Below are positions 57,545 to 64,000 of a DNA stretch of 64,000 bases, one piece after another. Position 1 is the stretch's first letter. Each line of letters opens with the position of its first letter. The notes under the pieces are model-generated. The model was not told the DNA's origin. It did not search any database and saw nothing but the letters and a program-made list of their open reading frames with translations. The position numbers were made by a program, and so were the translations under genes. Source of the stretch: Cristatella mucedo (lineage: Eukaryota; Bryozoa; Phylactolaemata; Cristatellidae); assembly GCA_009760855.2 (NCBI GenBank), contig WPIO01000182.1, positions 134,001-198,000 on the forward strand. The letters run 5' to 3'.

Positions 57545-59180
57545 GCAAAATGCAACTCTGTTTGGGGATCTCTACCATTTCGACCAGTTTTTAACGAACA
57601 TTAGTCACCAAGTGCTTGTTCGTTAAGCGTGCGTGACTTGCCACACTCCTACGTCACGACGGCTTTTTTCATGACCTGCATAAACGGCAGCCGCATATAA
57701 AATGGCATGCGCTGCCTATCGTTGCACCTTTAACTGTGCTACGTGCGCTCAGTTAGATAGTCCTTATATGTCGCTGTCTCTATAGGTAGCCCCTGTATAC
57801 CATTCCTTTTTTTAGTCGCGATTGCTAAATTTGCTTGTTCACTATTATGCATCCATAGTTCATAGTTTTTAATGGCATTTGTCTGCCAGCTTCCATGTTA
57901 AATGTAGTAATTCTCAGTGGTATATTGTTCACTCTCTTTAAAACTAAGCGTGGTACCTTGAGTACCCAGTGATGGCATAGCTATCATCGATTTGCATATA
58001 CTTGACAAATAGATCCGTGGAGGCAAGGGTAACCTAGGAAGGCCTCTCCATTTCAACCATTGGTCTGCTTTCTACCAATGTCCCACCGTATAACCTGTTT
58101 ACTGACTGCCTGTGTTTGAACACCCACACACCGCGCACGAAAATACACGCCAGCGCATGCACACACATAGTATAGGCATCTAATTCACGCAATATATATT
58201 TTTATATGTATGCACACGTGTAGACTTACCAACGTCTATATACTACTGAATGTATGAGGTGTATGGGAGGAGTATGTTCCATCAAAAGAAGTCGCTGCTT
58301 ATTCGTGAGCTTGTGCTAATCATTGGGGGGGAGAGATCCCCAAATTTGCTTACATTTTTTATGACAAAGTGGACTCAATTAGTTGAACATGAAAATTGGA
58401 TTTAAAGCTATGCCCATGGGCAAGGATGTCCCGTGAACTTGGAATATTCTAGAGGTTTCCTGATGTGAGTGCGGCTGTATTTTCGTGAAAACTCTTTTTT
58501 ATAGAATTCTACTAATTCACAACCACAACAATTTCGTGTAACGTGCACCCACTTTACGAGAAATGGAAAAGTTGTACAGCTTCGATTTGCATACAAAAGG
58601 CTGTTGCGAGTGTGCAAGGGCATTAGTTGCAAATTAGATGTCCAGCGAAACTCCACCCGAGACTCGAGGAAATGATAACAGATAATAAAGTTTGTGGTCA
58701 GCGAATACAATGGTGTCAAGTGGAATTAGCGAGAGCACTTAAAAAGGTACCCTATTTCTCTCTTCGAGCTAGCGGTACAAAGCAAATTAACAAGGCAATC
58801 GTTCGTTTTCGAACGTCAATTCTGCGTTTTGATAGCAATCGATTCCGGTTCAAAAAAGAACCAAACACTTTTCATAATTTACGAAACTGTTGCAGGCAAC
58901 AGTATGAAAGATAATAAGCAGCAGGAGGAAGCCTGTGCGCGTCGCGCTTTATGAAACTCGACGTAAACGCAGCATGAATTTTAAACTTTTAGCTTAAAAA
59001 ATCGCACCGTATATTCTGCCATTTTTTGCTTATCTTTGCCAATAAATCTGCGTAATAGTGAACGTACGCGTATGTCTCATAAATGGAAGTCGCTGCTTAT
59101 TCGCTCACCGGTACTGACCAATAGGAGGAGAGCCCGAGCAAATATAAACGTGAACGGCAAAATGTATTTTGTATCGAAAA
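57545..59180. other. Downstream of urocanase, no gene recognised
   Basis: This should include the gene's 3' end and untranslated region, but I cannot place a polyadenylation site with confidence. A 95-codon frame (58627-58914, plus) is basic and has no motif I know. Confidence 0.35.
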
Positions 59181-59187
59181 ATAGTAG

Positions 59188-59261
<74 letters not shown>
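59188..59261. repeat. (TA)n microsatellite
   Basis: About 74 bp of TA. Confidence 0.97.
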
Positions 59262-59263
<2 letters not shown>

Positions 59264-59502
59264 GACTAATAGAAAAAATGTGCAGTCAAAAAGTGAACTT
59301 CCTTTGAACGAGACCAAAAGTGAGAGAAATTACCAAACCGAAATAGTGTCAAACCTTGATTACAGTGGATCTTAAGTAAAAGCAAGCAGCAGAGAAATCT
59401 GCTCGGCATCGCATTGCCAAAACTCGATGACCAATGGCAAGAGTGCGACTGTTGATAGCGCGCATTTCGCGATTCTGCGAGAGCGCTTAAAAATATAAAT
59501 AT

Positions 59503-59640
59503 ATAATTCATTTGTATAGCGCCCCAAGAGAACTTAATCTCTATTCAGGCGCTTCACATATGCCTCGGGGATCGAGCCCACGACCTCAGTCAGACCTTAG
59601 TCGGGGCGAGCACCTTAACCGCTTGACCAAACCAGCTCGG
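59503..59640 (-). repeat. SINE family A
   Basis: AATTCATTTGTATAGCGCCC tail, ATCGAGCCCACGACCTCAG and CACCTTAACCGCTTGACCAA, then ACCAGCTCGG: a full-length reverse copy of the family. Confidence 0.8.
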
Positions 59641-61418
59641 CTTAGCGGTGCAGCCGCCGCTGCTGCTGCTTCGCTCATCCGTCGTGCGAGGCTGAGACCG
59701 CCCTTGCACGCAGGTCGCCAGACGATGCTGGTCGGGAAATGCCAATGCCGAGGAGACCATCCGACAGGCGATGCTCTTGGACGCGAGTCTGCGCGTTACC
59801 ATGCCAAACCACGTTCAGGACCAGAGCCTGCTGGAGCACGCCACCGCTGCTGCCGCCGCCGCCGCAGCCGCTGCCGTTTAGGGTTGCCCTCGGCTACAGA
59901 GGACGTCGGAAGCTGGTGAAGCAGTCGTCGTCGCTTCGCGACCGATGCTGCGCTGCTCGCTTCCGGCTGGCAGCTACCGCCCTGCGGTATCGATGGCGCT
60001 TGCCAGTCTTGCACCGTGCACTCAGGCCGCCGTGCGTGCGGCTGTTTTTTCCTTTTTTGAAGCACGTCGTCGCAGCACCGTGCCTTTTTAACTGCGACGC
60101 AAGCGAATAAAAATGCTGCGTTCCAAATATACATATAATGAAACGTCGACAAGAACGGAGGATTCGAAGCGTCGCGTCGTCCGCTTTCGCTTACCTGCTT
60201 GTGCTCGCTCGTGTTTCGAGCTGCCAGACGCTGTAGACTTGCAATTGCTTCCGGATTCTACATCTAACATAAAAAAATGGAAGTTGAAACGAGTTCGATA
60301 GCACAGAAATGCGAGCGCGCGCGTGTGTATGCAGAACACTACTACTAGTCCATGGCGTTTCCTTTAGTGAAGGCGACGTGGCCTGGACTGCAAGCTGCGT
60401 TCAGTCCAGTCGATGCTCCGTAACAGGCACGGGTTGGGGGAGGGGTCTTACGGTACCCATACAGGCACCCCTGAGCTGCACCATAGATCCCTGAGCCCTG
60501 ATTGAGATCCGTTTGCTTAAGGAAACGCAGGAAACTAACTGGGCCTACAGCTACAACACTTTTGCCGACCACAGAGTCGTGCCGGCCACCATCGGCTGCC
60601 AGCCAGTTCTTGACTGCAGTGCGCTGCTAGTCCACAGTGTCAGCCGAACTGACGCTAAGAATATGAACTTCGCGGCACCGAGTCCTTGGCTTGGCCGCTG
60701 AGGCAGCAGCCGCTGAGGCACGGTCGATCGGCTATCGTCCCGGCATGCATCCCGCATGTCAATACCGCAAGTGCTGTAGGCTTCGTGCGCCGCAGTCTTT
60801 CCTCCCGCGATTACGAGCTCAGTCGATCAGATCGACAAACTGGTGAGAGAATACCGAACCAGCACTGTTACGAGCACTGTTTGAACAGCGTGGCCAGGGA
60901 GCAGTGCCTCGCCGCTCGGGGCTCCTTGCTTTCATTTAGAGTCGGCTGCGTATTGTAAGCGACCGCTCAAACTTCGATTGCTAGGCTGGCTTGAGCTGAC
61001 TGCTTGCAGCCTTTTTTGCCCCTAGTGGCGGTGCCTGCGCAGCTGGTCCTCAACCGGAGGTGCAGCGCTCTGCAATCCTCGGCCCCTCCAACGCTAGTAG
61101 GCGGAAGCAGGCAGAGATATCGTCATATTTGTCGAGTGCGCTTTCGTCGAATTAGCAGAGTTGGACAAGACATCTCGGGCACTGTTGAGCGAACTTTCAT
61201 TCAGTATCCTTAAGAAATTTTTTATTTAAACGCGTGAGAGCACTCAGTAAGAACACTTGTTAGCTAAAACTTCGGTGACGAGGGACTTGTCGGTTTTAGC
61301 TTGCCGACGCCCCTTCCGATCTCACGATTCGACACGTCGTCATTATTCACTAGCTCTGCAAAGGACGCGCCAGATCGCATGGCAATGCCGATCAGATGAG
61401 GAGCTCTCTCTAGCACTT
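59641..61418. other. Intergenic, partly CpG-rich
   Basis: 59640-60080 is rich in CGC/GCC steps with overlapping frames on both strands, which could be a promoter region of an unseen gene. A short frame at 60515-60600 has an AG before it but matches nothing I know. No gene is called. Confidence 0.35.
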
Positions 61419-61971
61419 GTTATGTTACTGTGTCTCCGGCTGCAGCAGCGCTAGTGGAGTCTCACGGAGACACGAAGACACGAGCGGGCGAACGTGAGCG
61501 GTAAACGAGACTCAATCTTTATTCCCCCAGCGGGTACATATATGAGCTAGGGGCTGACTCACCACAGATAAAGGAGTGCATCCGTGGTGAGCCACCGTGG
61601 TGGGCCACATGCCCACATCAAAGACCGCACTGAGCCAACCGCCCAACCACCCACCGAGAGCGGGGCACTGCACACCAGTGGCCGAGAAGCAACAGGCACA
61701 CACAACGGGCACTCGAGTCCCACTCCTCGATTACAGCTGCGCACTGGCTCGCCCGGATGATACATCCAACATCTGTTTACCAGCAAGTTATCGGGAGGAA
61801 CAAAACCGGCCTGTGTCCAAGCCACATCAGAGGCGGGCAGGTCCCGATGATACATCCAACCTCTGCACTAGCTCGTCCCGACGATACTCTCCACAGCTGT
61901 TCGCCGGCAGGTTAACAGAGGAACCGTACCGGCCTGTGTCCCAGCCACGTCGCTGGCATCATCAGACTACA
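61419..61971 (-). mobile_element. Likely solo LTR of an LTR retrotransposon
   Basis: Read on minus, the block begins TGTAGTCTGATGATGCC and ends CAGTAACATAACA, the TG...CA ends of LTRs. A TATA-like CATATATG lies at about 61540 and an AATAAA at about 61520, roughly 100 bp before the end. Its first part holds a diverged tandem duplication (GGCCTGTGTCC..AGCCAC twice, about 105 bp apart). Flanks share TAGC but not at the exact ends. No internal coding region is adjacent. Confidence 0.5.
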
Positions 61972-62162
61972 TAGCTTAATGTCGTCACGATTTGTTCTCG
62001 TAAGGCCGTTGCTTCTAAAGCATGAGCAGATGTAGGCTTAGCTGAATTTTGAATCTTCGTATGTGTGAGTAACAAACCTCTTAAGATGAACCTAGAAAAA
62101 ATGTATTGCAATTTTAAGAGGTAAAATGTTACATCTAGGGTCAAAGATGTTCGGGTTCGCGG

Positions 62163-62580
62163 TATCACATACCTCGTACAAACCTTAAATCATTTGGAGA
62201 CCATGCATTTAGTTCTTATGCTCCCAAAGCCTGGAACTCCCTCCAGACCTGCGTCAGAACATCCCCTGACCTGACCACATTTAAAAGGAACTTAAAAACA
62301 CACCTATTTAGGACAGCATTTAGTGGGTTCCTGTGATTCGTCCTTGATGTGCTTATGCGTGCTGACACGGTGCATGCTGCCACTAACCACATTTGCATGC
62401 CGACCCTGTGCATGTCACCCCTAACCATGTTAATCATTTTGTTTGTTTTTCAAGCATGATTTTACTTACCATTCAATTGCATTTCCCTTTGCAGCAAATG
62501 TAAAGCGCCTAAAAAGAGATTAAATTCTCTGAGGGTGCTTTATCAAGTACATTATTATTATTATTATTATTATTATCATT
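62163..62580 (+). mobile_element. LINE-B fragment, 3' end
   Basis: CAAACCTTAAATCATTTGGA through a conserved PKAWNSLQTCVRTSPDLTTF segment, then a tail ending GAGATTAAATTCTCTGAGGG and TGCTTTATCAAG with (ATT)n. Confidence 0.85.
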
Positions 62581-62589
62581 ATTATTATC

Positions 62590-64000
62590 ACTAAACCAGC
62601 TATAAAAGCTCCAAAGACTCAGGGTTTTGGTTCAGAGGGCGTTGCTTTCATTCATTAGGTCCGGCGTCTGTTTCAAGCATGCTCAGTTTGCAGCTTCGAT
62701 GCATCGCGAAATGAATTGGATACTTCGAAGACGGACGACGACAGAACAACTTGCCCGGCGTAGTAGCTTGCCGAGTGAATTAGAGCAATCACTCCCTGCC
62801 AGACTTGCTGTAAAACGAGCACGCGTCAATCATGTGCACCGTACAGAAATCCCGTCCTGAGACTCGTTGTCTGCATGCAACCGGGCAACTCTCTAGCATC
62901 ATTTCAGCAGCCGCATCGCACTCTGGATGCTCAACGATTTTGACTACGAAAAAGCTGCCGGTCTAAACCGATTGAAAGGAGGCATACCGTTATGTCGCTA
63001 CACCCTAACTCCTATAATAATAATGATAATAATAATAATGTTAATACATTTGCATTTCGCCGTCGGAGAAATTAATCTCTTTCTAGGCAGTTAATACATG
63101 CTGTAACTGAGGCGTGAGCAAATGGTATGTGCATACGTCACTCTCACGCCCATCTATGGACACACTGCTATTAAAACATGGAAGTGTGTCCAGGCAGCCC
63201 AAGCGAATTCGATTCGAGCCTGTATGTGGTCATTAAAGCCTCCAGCTCAACCCGGGTAGAGTATTGGACCAGCAAAATAACGTCAAATGGTCGATCCCGT
63301 TCTGAGCACAATTTTCCCACAGCAGTCGGCCCGGGTTCATTCTGTTTTCAACAAGCTCACTTTACTCCATATCGCAGTTTGCAACCGATTTCTGCCTGAT
63401 TCGTATGCCATGCTCCTATCAAGTCCGACTGAGGGAGCAATGTGTACCGGCTCCCCTCGGCCGTGTAGACCTCTTCGGGCACAATCATTGATTCGCGTAT
63501 TGGAAATTCAAAACTGTCAATTGAGAGCCATCAGTGGATCGTTTTTTAACACACTCAGGCTACCCGGAGAAAAAGCGGATGTACGACCAGCACACCGACG
63601 AAAGAGTACTCTACTGAAATTCAGTCCTCGCTTTTTCTGTTGCCTCAGCGTGTGCTGTTAAGTTTGAGTTGCCTCGCCATATTATTGCTCCACCAAAGCC
63701 GTAGGTCGATATAAAGAATCAGTGCTACCCCATTCTGCACTTAGCGCTAGACCGTTAACACTAAGAGCTCAGCCGTGACGACAGCCTCGTATTGAGTCGT
63801 TCATTTGCTTCCGAGATCAATTTCCTGTCACTTAATGCACTCTTGACAGCTGCTGATGGCGTTGCAGTAGTAGGTACAGCTTGATGCACCTCACTGCATA
63901 ATGCTGTAAGTCCGTCACCATCGCAGCCGCGCTGCTGGCTAGCAGGACGCGGAAGATTCAGGGCGCCCGAGGGAAGACTGCAAAGAGGACGCGGCGAATA
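62590..64000. other. Intergenic, no gene recognised
   Basis: It holds a LINE-B tail on minus at 63013-63110 (AATAATAATGATAATAATAA-like run, then ATTAATCTCTTTCTAGGC). The remaining frames are short and unmatched. Confidence 0.4.

Noticed and set aside
58627-58914. 95-codon basic open frame
   Set aside because: It has no motif and no supporting context; overlapping frames of similar length exist nearby.
60515-60620. Possible downstream exon (ETQETNWAYSYNTFADH)
   Set aside because: It has an AG before it and is open, but it does not match the urocanase C-terminus or any family I know.

Overview
This is a window of animal nuclear DNA, almost certainly from an invertebrate metazoan, which I cannot name. 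The signs are one host gene split into many GT-AG exons over about 37 kb, dense non-LTR retrotransposon and tRNA-derived SINE fragments, long dinucleotide microsatellites, and an integrated large DNA transposon with virus-like genes. There are no bacterial-style operons.

Layout. 1-3.4 kb: gene-poor DNA with one SINE and an AT/CA microsatellite. 3.4-3.85 kb: three diverged units of a tandem repeat of about 170 bp. About 3.85-14.76 kb: an AT-rich, compact Polinton/Maverick (adintovirus-like) element. In order it carries a protein-primed type-B DNA polymerase, an acidic protein, a helical protein, two adjacent capsid-type proteins, a truncated major-capsid-like protein, a YqaJ-like nuclease, a fibre-like repeat protein, a small Cys-rich protein (minus strand), an RVE-type integrase and a two-helix membrane protein (minus strand). 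It ends on the right in an imperfect palindrome of about 190 bp. Several genes carry frameshifts or in-frame stops, so the copy looks decayed. No left terminal repeat, packaging ATPase or maturation protease is visible. 14.8-19.9 kb: intergenic DNA with a LINE fragment and a SINE.

19.93 to about 57.5 kb: a urocanate hydratase (urocanase, UROC1) gene on the plus strand, the second enzyme of histidine degradation. I placed 18 coding exons with consistent splice phases, starting at ATG 19931, plus two weaker candidates (exon 13 and a last exon). Its introns hold most of the repeats: at least two families of CR1/L2-like LINE, two SINE families, a SPIN-like hAT MITE, a palindromic MITE, and GA, GT, CT and AT microsatellites.

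57.5-64 kb: no gene that I recognise. It holds a likely solo LTR, another LINE 3' end, a SINE and short repeats.

The most interesting part is the Polinton-like element. It has TATA-type motifs abutting start codons, a 9-bp palindromic spacer between divergent genes, a strong excess of TAA/TAG over TGA among its in-frame stops, an unusual gene content, and a head-to-head palindromic right end.
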